A DNA stretch of 64,000 nucleotides from Methylotenera oryzisoli (GCA_945878695.1 CAMDXI010000001.1:62001-126000), one strand, 5' to 3'; shown: positions 48,160 to 59,290, counted from the stretch's first letter. Numbers and translations are program-made. The notes: generated from the sequence alone by a model not told the origin.

Positions 48160-50031
48160 CTAGGTTATTAGCTGCGCAATTGCGCGGCTAATGCCTTCTG
48201 CATCCAGGCCGCATTCTGCCAACATGGTTTCATGCACGCCGTGCTCTATGAAATGATCGGGCAAGCCCAAACACAGGGTTTGCATGGACCAGCCGTTTGC
48301 ATTTTGTATGGCTTGCAGGGCTTCCATTACGGCTGTGCCCGCACCGCCCATGACGGCGTTCTCTTCAACGGTGACGAAGACCTTGTGGTCCTCAGCCAGT
48401 TTAGTTAGTAAGGCCTGATCGATGGGTTTGACAAAGCGCATGTTGACGACGGTGGCATCCAGTTTTTCACCGGCTTGCAGGCAGGGTGCCAGCATGCTGC
48501 CAAAGCTTAGTATGGCAACTTTCTTTTTGGATTCTTTAACCGAACTTAGGCGTTTGATTTCGCCCTTGCCTATGGGGATAGCCTGCATGGCTTGCTCAAC
48601 GACAGCGCCAGTGCCGCTGCCGCGTGGGTAACGCACAGCCGCCACGCCATCGTATTGGTAACCGGTGTAAAGCATTTGCCGACATTCGTTTTCGTCGCTG
48701 GGCGTCATGATAAGCACGTTAGGGATGCACCTTAAATAGCTTAAGTCGAAACTGCCAGCATGGGTGGGGCCGTCTGCACCGACCAAGCCAGCGCGGTCTA
48801 TGGCCAGCAATACCGGTAGGTTTTGCAAGGCTATGTCGTGCACCAATTGGTCGTAAGCGCGTTGTAAAAAGGTGCTGTAGATGGCCACCACTGGTTTTAA
48901 CCCATCGCAGGCCATGCCGGCGGCAAAGGTTAAGGCATGTTGCTCGGCGATGCCGACATCGAAATAACGCTGTGGGTATTGAGCGGCAAAAGCATTCAGA
49001 CTAGAGCCGTCGCACATGGCGGGGGTGATGCCAATTAGGCGCTCGTCTTGCGCCGCCATGTCGACCAGCCAGTCGCCAAACACTTGTGTGTAGGTTCTTT
49101 TAGCAGCATTAGCCAGCAGGTTACCATTGTAAGGATCGAATTTGCCTATGCCGTGAAATTTATTCGGGTCTTCTTCAGCCGGCTCGAAGCCTTTGCCTTT
49201 TTGCGTGACGATGTGTAAAAATTGCGGGCCCTTAAGTTGCCTGATGTTTTGCAGGGTGTCTATCAAGGCATCCAGATCGTGGCCGTCTACGGGGCCTATG
49301 TAATTGAAACCAAATTCTTCAAATAAAGTGCTGGGCAACACCATGCCTTTAACGTGCTCTTCGGCACGCTTGGCAAACTCCATCACGGGGGGCATGGCGG
49401 ACAAGATTTTTTTGCCGGATTTTTTGATGGAGCCATAAAAGCGACTGGACAATAATTTGGATAAATAATTGTTTAAGGCCCCGACATTGTTGGAGATGCT
49501 CATGTCGTTATCGTTGAGTATGACCAGTAAGTTTGCGTCCATGCTGCCGGCGTTGTTCAATCCTTCAAAGGCCATGCCTGCGGTCATGGCACCATCGCCT
49601 ATGATGGCCACGGCGCGCCGTTCAAGGCCGGCTTTTTGTGCAGCCACGGCCATGCCTAACGCGGCAGAAATGGAGGTGCTGGAGTGCCCGGTGCCAAACG
49701 CATCGTATTCGCTTTCGTTGCGCCTAGGAAAACCGGCTATGCCTTTGGCTTTGCGCAAATTCGCCATCGCCTCACGGCGGCCAGTCAATATTTTATGTGG
49801 GTAAGTTTGGTGGCCTACGTCCCAAACCAGTCTGTCATCAGGCGTATTGAAGACGTAATGCAAGGCCACAGTCAGTTCTACCACGCCTAAATTTGAGGCC
49901 AAGTGCCCGCCGGTTTTAGCCACGCTGTCTACAATAAATGCACGTAATTCTAGAGCCAAAGACTTGAGTTGCTTGCGGTTTAATGCCTTAAGCTGCAAAG
50001 GGCTATTGATGCTGTCGAGTAATGGCGTCAC
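48160..50031 (-). CDS. dxs: 1-deoxy-D-xylulose-5-phosphate synthase
   Basis: A 623-residue thiamine-diphosphate enzyme, the first step of the MEP isoprenoid pathway and the DXP source for vitamin B6 and thiamine. It shows [17 protein letters not shown] near the start, the TPP motif [18 protein letters not shown] with NDNDMSIS, the transketolase-like pyrimidine domain in the middle, and [20 protein letters not shown]. Length is normal. It follows ispA (minus strand order xseB-ispA-dxs-folE2). Confidence 0.97.
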   Translation of the reverse strand: MTPLLDSINSPLQLKALNRKQLKSLALELRAFIVDSVAKTGGHLASNLGVVELTVALHYVFNTPDDRLVWDVGHQTYPHKILTGRREAMANLRKAKGIAGFPRRNESEYDAFGTGHSSTSISAALGMAVAAQKAGLERRAVAIIGDGAMTAGMAFEGLNNAGSMDANLLVILNDNDMSISNNVGALNNYLSKLLSSRFYGSIKKSGKKILSAMPPVMEFAKRAEEHVKGMVLPSTLFEEFGFNYIGPVDGHDLDALIDTLQNIRQLKGPQFLHIVTQKGKGFEPAEEDPNKFHGIGKFDPYNGNLLANAAKRTYTQVFGDWLVDMAAQDERLIGITPAMCDGSSLNAFAAQYPQRYFDVGIAEQHALTFAAGMACDGLKPVVAIYSTFLQRAYDQLVHDIALQNLPVLLAIDRAGLVGADGPTHAGSFDLSYLRCIPNVLIMTPSDENECRQMLYTGYQYDGVAAVRYPRGSGTGAVVEQAMQAIPIGKGEIKRLSSVKESKKKVAILSFGSMLAPCLQAGEKLDATVVNMRFVKPIDQALLTKLAEDHKVFVTVEENAVMGGAGTAVMEALQAIQNANGWSMQTLCLGLPDHFIEHGVHETMLAECGLDAEGISRAIAQLIT

Positions 50032-50083
50032 CTGAAGGATTCCTAAAATGCTGGCTAGTTAATTTTATTGAAGCCCGTTAACA

Positions 50084-51010
50084 TTAAAAACTACGCTGGG
50101 TAATGAAGCCGGCCAGCTCTCTTAATCGTTGCGCCTTGCTGCCCAATGGAGCAAGCGCACTGATGGCTTGCTCGTAAAGCGTTTTTGCGTGTTGCTTGGC
50201 CGCGCCTAAGCCTAAAATAGAGACATAGGTTGGTTTGTTGCTGTCGGCATCCTTGCCTGCCGTTTTACCTAAGGTATCGCTGTCGGCTTCCACGTCTAGG
50301 ATGTCGTCCACCACTTGGAAGGCCAAGCCTACCGCGTTTGCAAAATTCCGAATAGCCATTAATTGAGCGTCATTGGCACCGATGGCGCCAAGCAAAATAG
50401 AAGCCTGTATCAGTGCGCCGGTTTTCATTTGATGCATGGTTTCAAGTTCGGCTTGGCTCAGGGTTTTTCCTACTGAAGCCAAGTCTATGCCTTGTCCGCC
50501 CGCCATGCCGGTGGAGCCGGTGGCTTTGGCTAATAGGTTAACCAAGCGCATTTGTTGGCAAGCCGTCAGTTTGCTGTTGCTGTACAGTTTGGCATCGGAG
50601 ATGACTTCAAAAGCCATGGTTTGCAAGGCATCCCCTACCAGTAAGGCGGTGGCATCATCAAATTGCTTGTGGCAACTCGGCTTGCCGCGCCGCATGTCGT
50701 CATCGTCCATGCAAGGCATGTCATCGTGCACCAAGGAGTTAGCATGGATAAGTTCAACCGCGCAGGCGGCCGCATCGGCAATTTGCGGCTCGCAGTCAGT
50801 GAGTTCGGCTGCCGCGTAGCAGAGCAGTGCACGTATGCGTTTGCCGCCATCTAAGGCACTGTAGCGCATGGCACTGTGTAAGGTGGTTGGTGCCGTGCTT
50901 GCTGGCGGCAAGCACAACTCAAGCAGGTCTTCTATGCGCTGCTGTTTGCTGGCCACCCACTCGGGAAAAGCCTGCATGGCTTGATCGGCAAGGCTTGCAT
51001 GTGCTGTCAT
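50084..51010 (-). CDS. ispA: Farnesyl diphosphate synthase
   Basis: A 308-residue trans-prenyltransferase making C15 farnesyl diphosphate. The first aspartate-rich motif is in HDDMPCMDDDDMRRGKPSCH and the second in QVVDDILDVEAD. The N-terminal basic substrate block is GGKRIRALLCYAAAE. The xseB-ispA-dxs order is conserved in many proteobacteria. It overlaps xseB by 4 bases (ATGA). Confidence 0.95.
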   Translation of the reverse strand: MTAHASLADQAMQAFPEWVASKQQRIEDLLELCLPPASTAPTTLHSAMRYSALDGGKRIRALLCYAAAELTDCEPQIADAAACAVELIHANSLVHDDMPCMDDDDMRRGKPSCHKQFDDATALLVGDALQTMAFEVISDAKLYSNSKLTACQQMRLVNLLAKATGSTGMAGGQGIDLASVGKTLSQAELETMHQMKTGALIQASILLGAIGANDAQLMAIRNFANAVGLAFQVVDDILDVEADSDTLGKTAGKDADSNKPTYVSILGLGAAKQHAKTLYEQAISALAPLGSKAQRLRELAGFITQRSF

Positions 51011-51282
51011 GATGGATCTTGGCTTTTGTAAGCCAGTAGCTGGTTGCGCTCATTTAAAATTTGCACTTGTTGTTCCGCTGCCAGCAAGGACTGTTGGCAA
51101 AATTGCAGCAAGCAGTTGCCACGTTGGTAGGCGGCTAGGCTGGCATCCAAGGGCAGTTGTGCCGCTTCCATTTGCGCGATAATGTGTTCTAGTTCAGCGT
51201 AAGCCTGCTCAAAATTAAGCGGCATAGCTGCCGAAGAGTCATTTAATGGCAAGTTCTGGGTGTTCGATTTTGCTGTGGTCAT
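51007..51282 (-). CDS. xseB: Exodeoxyribonuclease VII small subunit
   Basis: A 91-residue protein with the XseB core NFEQAYAELEHIIAQMEAAQ followed by LPLDASLAAYQRGNCLLQFC and a C-terminal helix. XseB forms a complex with XseA to degrade single-stranded DNA. The first 22 residues before the core are polar and probably disordered. The position before ispA and dxs confirms the assignment. xseA is not in the window. Confidence 0.93.
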   Translation of the reverse strand: MTTAKSNTQNLPLNDSSAAMPLNFEQAYAELEHIIAQMEAAQLPLDASLAAYQRGNCLLQFCQQSLLAAEQQVQILNERNQLLAYKSQDPS

Positions 51283-51309
51283 GATGCGCTTGCCTAGTTT
51301 ACACAGTGC

Positions 51310-51987
51310 TTATTCTACCAAATCCTGCTGCAAAAGCCCTGTTAAAAATAAGCGTATGTCATTAATTTCTTCTGCACAGACGCTGTGTGCCATGGCGTAT
51401 TCATGCCATTGCACGCTAAAGCCACTCTCTTGTAAGCTTAAGCGTGATGCCAGGGCTCTATCCAAGCTGATAATGTCATCGGCTCTGCCGTGCGCCATAA
51501 AGATGGGCGTTGCCAGATTGGCCGCATGGGCTTGTTTTGCCAAAGTGGCCTTAAGGGGTAAGTAAGTGGACAGGGCGAGCACGCCAGCTAATTTTTTTGG
51601 GTAGCGAGTGGCGCTATGCAATGCGATGGCCCCGCCTTGGGAAAAGCCCGCCAGCACAATTTTATCACTGGCTATGCCACGCTTGATTTCATTTTCTATC
51701 AAGCTGTTTATGTAGTCTTCACTGCGGGTTATGCCCGCCAGATCTTCTTCTTGCGACTCGCTGTGGGCGTACAAATCGTACCAGGCTGGCATGACGTAGC
51801 CATTGTTGCGCGTCACTGCCATGGACGGCGCATGCGGAAGAATAAAGCGGACCTGGGCTAGGTTTAACCTGTCCACCACGGGGGCAAAATCGTAACCGTC
51901 TGCCCCTAGGCCGTGCAGCCAAATTACGCTGGCGCGGACGTCATGGCTGTCGTCGCGAATTAATTCTAAAGGGGCTTGTGCTTGCAT
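51310..51987 (-). CDS. Carboxylesterase/phospholipase-type alpha/beta hydrolase
   Basis: A 225-residue hydrolase of the YpfH/acyl-protein-thioesterase-like group. The WLHGLGADGYDFAPVV oxyanion region, nucleophile in LAGFSQGGAIALH, aspartate in MAHGRADDIISL and histidine in YAMAHSVCAEE form a complete triad. No signal peptide is seen, so it is cytosolic. Natural substrate is unknown; it prefers short-chain esters in relatives. It lies 27 bases before xseB and may lead that transcript. Confidence 0.88.
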   Translation of the reverse strand: MQAQAPLELIRDDSHDVRASVIWLHGLGADGYDFAPVVDRLNLAQVRFILPHAPSMAVTRNNGYVMPAWYDLYAHSESQEEDLAGITRSEDYINSLIENEIKRGIASDKIVLAGFSQGGAIALHSATRYPKKLAGVLALSTYLPLKATLAKQAHAANLATPIFMAHGRADDIISLDRALASRLSLQESGFSVQWHEYAMAHSVCAEEINDIRLFLTGLLQQDLVE

Positions 51988-52135
51988 GGCTGTTATCTAT
52001 TTTAAAAAGGCAGCAAGCCGTTTTTGGGCTTGGCTATTAAATAATTTGGATATGCATTATGCTGTTCCAATCAGACAAATAATAGCATTAGTCTTCACGC
52101 TAAACCATTAACTCACCTGCCTAACTTTAAGCCCT

Positions 52136-54357
52136 ATGCCTACCTTGAAATTTTCTAGCAAGCGACACACTATTCGTGCATTGATAGGCTTGCTCATCGT
52201 GTTGTTAATGTTGTTGCATGTTAGTGGCGTGCTGCCCTGTCGCCGGTCACTAAGTTGGAATTATGGAGCTACGATACCAGGCTAAATATGACTATGCCCA
52301 ATAGCCTGGATGAGCGCATTGCTATTGTCGATATTGATGAAAAAAGCCTTAAACAGCAGGGGCACTGGCCTTGGTCTAGAAATAAGTTGGCGCATTTAGT
52401 CGATCGCTTGTTCGACGATTATCAGGTTCGGGTGTTAGGGATGGATGCGGTGTTTGCCGAGCCCGACTTAAGTTCGGGCTTGCAAGGCATGCAAGCCATA
52501 CAAAGTGAGCACTTTAGTCACGATCAGGGTTTGCGTGCGGCCATAGAAAAATTAAGCCCGAGTTTGGACTACGATCAGCTGTTCGCCAACAGTTTAAAAA
52601 ACCGTAAAGTGGTATTGGCCTATGTATTTTTGCAAGAAGGGGAAGCGAAAGTCGGCGCCTTGCCTGCGCCCGTTCTGCCGGCAGCTTACTTTAAGGAACA
52701 GCCAGTCAGCTTAATGCAGGCCAGCGGCTACACGGCCAATTTAGCCAATTTGCAAGCGCAAGCCTATGCCGCCGGCTATTTTAATGCCAGTCCAGATCAA
52801 GACGGCATTTCCCGAAGGCTGCCGATGTTGGTGCAGTACCATGATCAAGTTTACGAAGCCTTTGCCAGTGCCGTGGCGCGTGCGGCCAATGATCCTGCTG
52901 GCGTACGCTCAACTAAGCCAGCCCTTGCCGTGCATGCCGATGCCGAGCAGCTGCGCATAGGTAAAAATCGCATCCCAGTAAACGATGACCTGGCCGCATT
53001 GATTCCTTACCGTGGGGCACAAGGCAGTTTTCGTTACGTGTCTGCCACCGACGTAATGTCAAATAAAGTGGACAAGGCCATCCTTAAAAATAAAATAGTC
53101 TTGCTGGGCACAACCGCTGCGGGCTTGATGGATTTGCGTGCCACGCCCATGCAAAATGTCTACCCCGGGGTGGAGGTGCATGCCAACATGGTAGCCGGCA
53201 TATTGGACGGTAACATCAAACAAAACCCGGCCTATACCCAAGGCTTGGAATTTATATTGCTTTTATTAGTAGGAAGCCTACTGGTTTTTAGCTTGCCTAG
53301 CTTAAGCCCTAGTGCGGCCACGCTGCTCACTGCGCTCTGCCTAGGGCTGCTCTTGGGCTTAAATTGGCTGGCCTGGCAAGCCAGAAATTTGGCGCTACCA
53401 TTGGCTGCTTTGCTGGTGACGATAAGCACACTGTACTTTTTTAATATGGCTTACGGTTTCTTTTTTGAGTCGCGGCTTAAACGCCAACTGGGTCGTTTAT
53501 TTGGCTTGTACATTCCGCCGGAATTGGTGGATGAAATGGCTCAAAATCCCAACAGTTATACATTAGCCAGCCAAAGCCGGCATATGACGGTGTTGTTTAC
53601 AGACGTGCGGGACTTTACCTCCATCGCCGAAGGGATGGCGCCCGAGCAACTGAGTCTGCTAATGAATCGCTTTCTCAGCCCGATGACGCAGGCTATCCAT
53701 CAGCACCGGGGCACCATAGACAAATACATGGGTGATGCCATCATGGCTTTTTGGGGTGCTCCTGTGGCTGACAATCAGCATGCGACACACGCCGTGCAAG
53801 CCGCACTGGCCATGACCGATGCCTTGGCCGGTTTGCAAGACGATTTTGCCGCACAAGGCTGGCCGGCTATACGCATAGGCATAGGGCTTAATAGCGGCGA
53901 CATGGTGGTGGGTAACATGGGTTCGACTTTTCGCATGGCATACACCGTGCTCGGTGATGCGGTTAATTTGGGCTCACGCCTCGAGGGACTCACAAAATAT
54001 TACGGGCTGAGCATCATCGTCAGTGAAGACACCAAAGTATTGGCGCCGGATTTTGTTTACAGAGAGCTAGACAGTGTCCGGGTTAAAGGTAGAGATAAAC
54101 CACTGGCTATTTATGAGGTGGTTGGCGCAAAGGCAGAGGTAGGTGAGCAAGTGCTGGCCGATCTGCAGCAATACCACGCGGCACTCGCCGCATACCGCAA
54201 TCAAGATTGGCCGCAGGCCAAGGCCTTATTTGCAAGCTTATTCCAAGCCCAGCCACTATGCCGTCTCTATGCTATTTACCTAGAGCGCATAGCCCATTTG
54301 CAGGAGAATACGCCCGCTGCTGATTGGGATGGGGTGGTTAATTTTGAGCAAAAATAA
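52136..54357 (+). pseudogene. CHASE2-domain class III adenylate/guanylate cyclase, disrupted near the N-terminus
   Basis: The main frame from 52255 (TTG) encodes 700 residues: a periplasmic CHASE2 sensor (ERIAIVDIDEKSLKQQGHWP to about 320), three membrane helices (about 325-395) and a class III cyclase domain with metal aspartates in VLFTDVRDFTSIAEGM and YMGDAIMAFWGAP. The expected first membrane helix is in another frame, starting ATG at 52136 (ALIGLLIVLLMLLHVSGVLP). Adding one C to the CCC at 52235-52237 joins them as VLPLSPVTKLELWSYDTRL, giving a normal 740-residue cyclase. Product (cAMP or cGMP) and signal are unknown. It may be a sequencing error or a real knockout. Confidence 0.85.
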
Positions 54358-54426
54358 ACGGCGCCTGCACAGAATGCAGACACCGCTATCAAGGGTATTC
54401 CTGAGATAAAGTCTAAATTAGACCAG

Positions 54427-54861
54427 TTAAACCTTAGGTAAGAATTTTGAGGCTACCGTGCCGCCAACTGTCCAGCTAGTACCAGCGTCGGCGCTGCATG
54501 CAGCGGTGTAAACGATGTTGTCGCCAGCAGCGATCGCCCCCACAGCTTTTAGTACGATGGTGACGGTGCCTGCTGTGGCTGAGGTGCCGGCAGCGGTAAC
54601 GGATGTCGTGTATTTGCCGTTAATGGCAGTAGCGAGGCCTAAGCCTAATGAGCTATTGCTGCTGGTTGCTGATAGGCTGCCTTCACTGCAAGCAATGCCC
54701 ATGGCCGTCAAAGCTGGGGTAGCCAAACTAACCGCTTCTTGCACTTTGGCGCGGGTGGTGTAGTCCTGGTAAGCCGGTAATGCTATCGCAGCTAAAATAC
54801 CAATAATCGCCACCACTATCATCAATTCAATCAGCGTAAAACCTTGTTGTTGTTTTTTCAT
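54427..54861 (-). CDS. pilA: Type IV major pilin PilA
   Basis: A 144-residue prepilin. Leader MKKQQQG is cut before F, giving [20 protein letters not shown] with the invariant Glu5. The mature protein is 137 residues. Two cysteines (ACSEG and AACSAD) can form the C-terminal D-loop disulfide. The core is small and rich in Ala, Ser and Thr. The start at 54861 is fixed by the leader; an upstream in-frame extension is not plausible. PilD processes it; pilB and pilC are at 38908-41860. Confidence 0.95.
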   Translation of the reverse strand: MKKQQQGFTLIELMIVVAIIGILAAIALPAYQDYTTRAKVQEAVSLATPALTAMGIACSEGSLSATSSNSSLGLGLATAINGKYTTSVTAAGTSATAGTVTIVLKAVGAIAAGDNIVYTAACSADAGTSWTVGGTVASKFLPKV

Positions 54862-54908
54862 GGTTATTCCCTTTTTAAAATTAAATTTACTTAAGCCATG
54901 CAATTCGC

Positions 54909-54927
54909 GCAAGCATGTTTTATACCA
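54909..54927 (-). promoter_or_regulatory. Possible sigma-54 promoter of pilA
   Basis: On the minus strand TGG, TATAAAACA and TGCT give GG and GC doublets exactly 10 bases apart, the -24/-12 spacing of RpoN promoters, about 45 bases before the pilA start. The -24 block is TGGTAT instead of TGGCAC. The same stretch contains TATAAA, so an ordinary sigma-70 -10 is an alternative. Confidence 0.35.
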
Positions 54928-55026
54928 AATTTATTGATACGGATGGTTGTTTACCCATAGCAATGATTCGCATAGTGCCTCATGTAACCCAATATTGCAT
55001 GCATTAAATTGACTTTGACGTAATTT

Positions 55027-55563
55027 TTATTTCGCTGTTTCGCTTACTTTTTTCAAGTTGGCTAAGCCTGTATCAAAAATATCTGTGATGGCTTTGACGG
55101 CAGTAGCGTCATCCTGGCCTTCAGGAATCGGTGGGTTTAATTTGTATAAACGGTAGAAACGACCTACCCAAGTTACCGTGCTTTCGCCGGCGCCAGGGCC
55201 TTTGGTCACGGTCATGCTGCCGTTAAAGTCCGTCAGTGGCAAAGTGCCGGAAACAATCTCGTATTTAAGACGCATGCTGTCGTTATCGATGCTACGTAAT
55301 TTTTCGTAGACGTTACCACCGCTTTTGAAAGTTAATGTTCTAAAAGTGTCTTCGCCCACTTTCTCTAATTTGGTGCCAGCCACACCTGGTAACCAAAGGT
55401 GAGCGGTACCGAAGTCCTTAACGGTAGCCCAAACTTTAGCTGGATCGGCTTTGATGGTAACGCTTTTTTCAACTTTTTGCGGTGATGGGCCGTGGGCGCT
55501 AGCTAAGTTAGGCAGTAAGCTGATGCTTATGCTCAAAGTTAAAAGGGCTAAAATCTTTTTCAT
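55027..55563 (-). CDS. MxaD-like periplasmic SRPBCC protein
   Basis: A 178-residue protein with a signal peptide ending near NLASA and the mature start HGPSPQKVEKSVTIKADPAK, then an SRPBCC (START-like) fold with VWATVKDFGTAHLWLPGVAG. This matches the architecture of MxaD, a periplasmic protein reported to help electron transfer between methanol dehydrogenase and cytochrome cL in methylotrophs. Being outside an mxa cluster, it could also serve another PQQ or lipid function. A perfect TATAAT on this strand at 55624-55619 suggests its own promoter. Confidence 0.78.
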   Translation of the reverse strand: MKKILALLTLSISISLLPNLASAHGPSPQKVEKSVTIKADPAKVWATVKDFGTAHLWLPGVAGTKLEKVGEDTFRTLTFKSGGNVYEKLRSIDNDSMRLKYEIVSGTLPLTDFNGSMTVTKGPGAGESTVTWVGRFYRLYKLNPPIPEGQDDATAVKAITDIFDTGLANLKKVSETAK

Positions 55564-55618
55564 TTATTTATTTCTCCGTGGCTCTCAAGCAGAGAGTGAT
55601 TGATTGATACAACGCTTT

Positions 55619-55624
55619 ATTATA
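55619..55624 (-). promoter_or_regulatory. Predicted -10 box for the MxaD-like gene
   Basis: Perfect TATAAT on the minus strand, about 55 bases before the ATG. The -35 region (TTTTAA) is weak and falls within an inverted repeat, CAGGG and CCCTG at about 55633-55655. Confidence 0.4.
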
Positions 55625-55686
55625 ATTGAGAACAGGGCTTTTTAAAAACACCCTGGCTTTTAAACCGTGCTTTGCTATGCACTTGA

Positions 55687-56694
55687 TTAAGGGCTAAGCA
55701 AGATGAACTGGCCAAATGCGCGACTTTTTTCACCTGTTTTAATGGTGGCCAATACTTGCAGGCTGTTGCTGTCTATCACACTGACGTTGCTGCTGCCCCA
55801 GTTGGCCACGTAGGCGCGCTGATTAATCGGGTCTATGCTGATGCCTTCTGGGGTGCTACCGACCGCTATAGTCTTGATGACTTTATTGCTAGCCAAGTCT
55901 ATCACCGATACGCTGTCATCTTGGGTGTTGCTCACGAAAAGCAATTTTTCATCGGCCGTGATGGCCGCGCAGTAGGGGTGGTAGCCCACCTTGATTTTTT
56001 GCTGGCTGTAAGTTTTAGTGTTAATTAGACTAACGCTGTCGTCCCTTACGTTGACGCTCACCAACAATTTTCCGCTGCTGCTCAAGGATAGGCCGAAAGG
56101 GTGCGAGCCGACTTTGATGCGTTTTTTTATGCTTAACGTGGCGGTGTCGACGATGGTAATGTCATCGCTGTCGCGGTTGGCGATATACAACCATTTGTTA
56201 TTTGGGCTGACCACTAAGCCGGCGGGCGCATCGCCGACGTTGAGCTCGCGTAGCGTGGTCGGCAGTTGGGTGCTGATGGCCAGCACTTTATTAGCAAACC
56301 AATCGGCGACATACAAGGTGCTGTTGTCTGGCGAAAGGGCTAAGCCGACAGGCGCGCCGTTTATTTTTATTGTTTGTATCACGCTGTTGTTCTGCGTGTT
56401 GATCACGCTGATTTCTTGGCTTTCAACATTGGCAATGTAAACGCGCTGCATGCTCGCTGAGACAGCGATGCCGACCGGCCCTTTGCCAACGACTATGGTT
56501 TGGCTGACGCTGTTTTTTACGGTATCGATGACCGATACCGTGTCCTCGCCTTGGTTGGTAATGTAAGCGTATGACGTCATGTCACGCGCCAGGCTAGGCG
56601 GCGTGATTAAAAATAGTGTGCAGCACAGCAGGCGGCAAAAAAAAATCCGCCTAGCAGACATGGAGTCGAAAATTTTAATTGCTAGTGTATTCAT
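55687..56694 (-). CDS. Secreted seven-bladed YVTN beta-propeller protein
   Basis: A protein of about 335 residues: N-terminal signal or anchor sequence (RIFFCRLLCCTLFLITPPSL), then seven YVTN-type repeats of about 42 residues each, for example AYITNQGEDTVSVIDT, VYIANVESQEISVINT and AYVANWGSSNVSVIDS. Seven units make a closed propeller. Such periplasmic propellers often sit near PQQ-dependent dehydrogenases, but this one has no enzymatic motif. The neighbour on the same strand is the MxaD-like gene 123 bases downstream. The ATG at 56694 avoids overlap with rppH; 56661 is an alternative. Confidence 0.85.
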   Translation of the reverse strand: MNTLAIKIFDSMSARRIFFCRLLCCTLFLITPPSLARDMTSYAYITNQGEDTVSVIDTVKNSVSQTIVVGKGPVGIAVSASMQRVYIANVESQEISVINTQNNSVIQTIKINGAPVGLALSPDNSTLYVADWFANKVLAISTQLPTTLRELNVGDAPAGLVVSPNNKWLYIANRDSDDITIVDTATLSIKKRIKVGSHPFGLSLSSSGKLLVSVNVRDDSVSLINTKTYSQQKIKVGYHPYCAAITADEKLLFVSNTQDDSVSVIDLASNKVIKTIAVGSTPEGISIDPINQRAYVANWGSSNVSVIDSNSLQVLATIKTGEKSRAFGQFILLSP

Positions 56695-56782
56695 ACGCTT
56701 GGCTATTATACGTAAATGGTTGCTTTCAATAATGCGCAAAATATGAAAAAATTGCAGTAAATAATTTAGGCAGTATAACGTT

Positions 56783-57268
56783 ATGTTAGATCGAGACGGG
56801 TTTCGCCCGAATGTAGGCATTATTTTATGTAATGCCAGCAATCAGGTTTTTTGGGCCAAGCGTATTCGTGAACATGCTTGGCAATTTCCTCAAGGTGGCA
56901 TCAATCACGGTGAAAGTCCGGAGCAGGCCATGTACCGCGAACTGATGGAAGAAGTCGGTTTGGCGCCTCAGCACGTGCAGATTTTAGGCCGTACCAAAGA
57001 TTGGTTGCGCTATGAGGTGCCAAGCTCATGGATTAAGCGCGAGTATCGCGGCAGTTACAAAGGCCAGAAGCAAATTTGGTATTTATTGCGTATGGTTGGC
57101 CGTGACAGCGATGTGTCATTGCGTGCCAGTGAGCATCCTGAGTTTGATGCTTGGCGTTGGACTGAATACTGGGTGCCTTTAGATGACGTGATTGAATTTA
57201 AGCGCGGGGTTTACGAGTCTGCGCTCAATGAGTTGGCCGCCCATTTGCACCACAAGCCAGCTAAGTAG
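56783..57268 (+). CDS. rppH: RNA pyrophosphohydrolase RppH
   Basis: A 161-residue Nudix hydrolase. The Nudix box starts at G38 ([20 protein letters not shown]) and is intact. It begins [17 protein letters not shown], the standard RppH start. RppH removes pyrophosphate from 5' triphosphate ends of mRNA and so starts decay. It is divergent from the YVTN gene and convergent with psd, with 14 bases between the stops. Confidence 0.96.
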   Translation: MLDRDGFRPNVGIILCNASNQVFWAKRIREHAWQFPQGGINHGESPEQAMYRELMEEVGLAPQHVQILGRTKDWLRYEVPSSWIKREYRGSYKGQKQIWYLLRMVGRDSDVSLRASEHPEFDAWRWTEYWVPLDDVIEFKRGVYESALNELAAHLHHKPAK

Positions 57269-57297
57269 TAGCTTGAATCCAATTAGCTAATTTTTTT
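57269..57297 (+). terminator. Weak terminator of rppH
   Basis: TAGCT, an 11-base loop, AGCTA and a seven-T run at 57291-57297, directly after the rppH stop and overlapping the end of the convergent psd. Confidence 0.4.
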
Positions 57298-58143
57298 ATT
57301 GCCCATCAATTCGCCCATTTTAATCGGGCGAGCCGCTTGCCAATCGGCATTGAATGCCAGTGCGTCTTTTTCGAATAACATCACCACCGTGGAACCGAGT
57401 AAAAAGCGGCCCATCTCATCGCCTTGCCGTAATGTAATGTTTTTGTTGTCGTAAAACCAGCACAGGGGTTTGCGGCTGCGTGGTGGGTTAATGATGCCGT
57501 TTTGGCTAGTGTGCCAGACCGTGGCCATGCTGCCTACGACGGTCGCTCCGACCAAGACCATGATAAACAAGCCATGCTGGGCTGAGCTAAATTCACACAC
57601 CACCCGCTCATTACGAGCAAACAAACCTGGCACGCCTTCAGCCGTAGTGGGGTTGACTGAAAATAAGGCGCCGGGCACGTAAGTCATGCTTCTTAAGGTG
57701 CCGTCGCATGGCATGTGGATGCGATGGTAGTCTTTGGGGCTTAAGTACAGGCATGCAAATTGCCCGTTTTCAAATTTTTTAGCCAGGTTTTTATTGCCGC
57801 CTAATAAAGCCGTGGTTGAGTAGCTATGGCCTTTGGCCTGAAACAGTTGATCGATATCAATGCGACCCAATTGACTGATGCGCCCATCTACCGGGCTGAT
57901 AAAGTCAGCCGTGGCCAAGGGGCGTGCCCCGGGTTTTAGTGCGCGCGTAAAAAAGGCATTAAATGTTGTGTAAGCTCGGATGTCTGGGTTCTTTGCTTCC
58001 GTCATGTTGACTTGATAGCGTTGCACGAACCAGCCTATCACGGCTGCCGTTAATCGGCCTCCCTTTAGGTGGGCTAACTTGCCAGCAAGCGCAGTGATGG
58101 CTTGTTTGGGCAGGACGTATTGAGACAGTACGGCTATGTTCAT
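57283..58143 (-). CDS. psd: Phosphatidylserine decarboxylase proenzyme
   Basis: A 286-residue membrane-bound enzyme making phosphatidylethanolamine. It cleaves itself at the serine of the LGST motif, seen in FLLGSTVVMLFEKD near the C-terminus, to form a pyruvoyl group. FFTRALKPGARP and DYHRIHMPCDG are further family motifs. Length is like the E. coli-type enzyme. Separated from ilvC by a strong terminator on the same strand, so expressed on its own. Confidence 0.95.
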   Translation of the reverse strand: MNIAVLSQYVLPKQAITALAGKLAHLKGGRLTAAVIGWFVQRYQVNMTEAKNPDIRAYTTFNAFFTRALKPGARPLATADFISPVDGRISQLGRIDIDQLFQAKGHSYSTTALLGGNKNLAKKFENGQFACLYLSPKDYHRIHMPCDGTLRSMTYVPGALFSVNPTTAEGVPGLFARNERVVCEFSSAQHGLFIMVLVGATVVGSMATVWHTSQNGIINPPRSRKPLCWFYDNKNITLRQGDEMGRFLLGSTVVMLFEKDALAFNADWQAARPIKMGELMGNKKIS

Positions 58144-58156
58144 GGCAACCCCTAAT

Positions 58157-58190
58157 AAAAAAGGCGGGAGGCTATCATCGCTTCCCGCCT
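58157..58190 (-). terminator. Rho-independent terminator of ilvC
   Basis: On the minus strand AGGCGGGA, a 13-base loop, TCCCGCCT and a run of six T. It lies 30 bases after the ilvC stop and just before the psd start, ending the ilv operon. Confidence 0.9.
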
Positions 58191-58219
58191 AGCTTAAAGT
58201 CTACAGACCTATTGCTACC

Positions 58220-59251
<1,032 letters not shown>

Positions 59252-59290
59252 CTATGCAATTGCTTAATAAATATAAGGGGGGTTTAAAAC

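Noticed and set aside
58157-58190. Riboswitch or leader element before psd
   Set aside because: The structure is a plain intrinsic terminator with T-run that closes the ilv operon.
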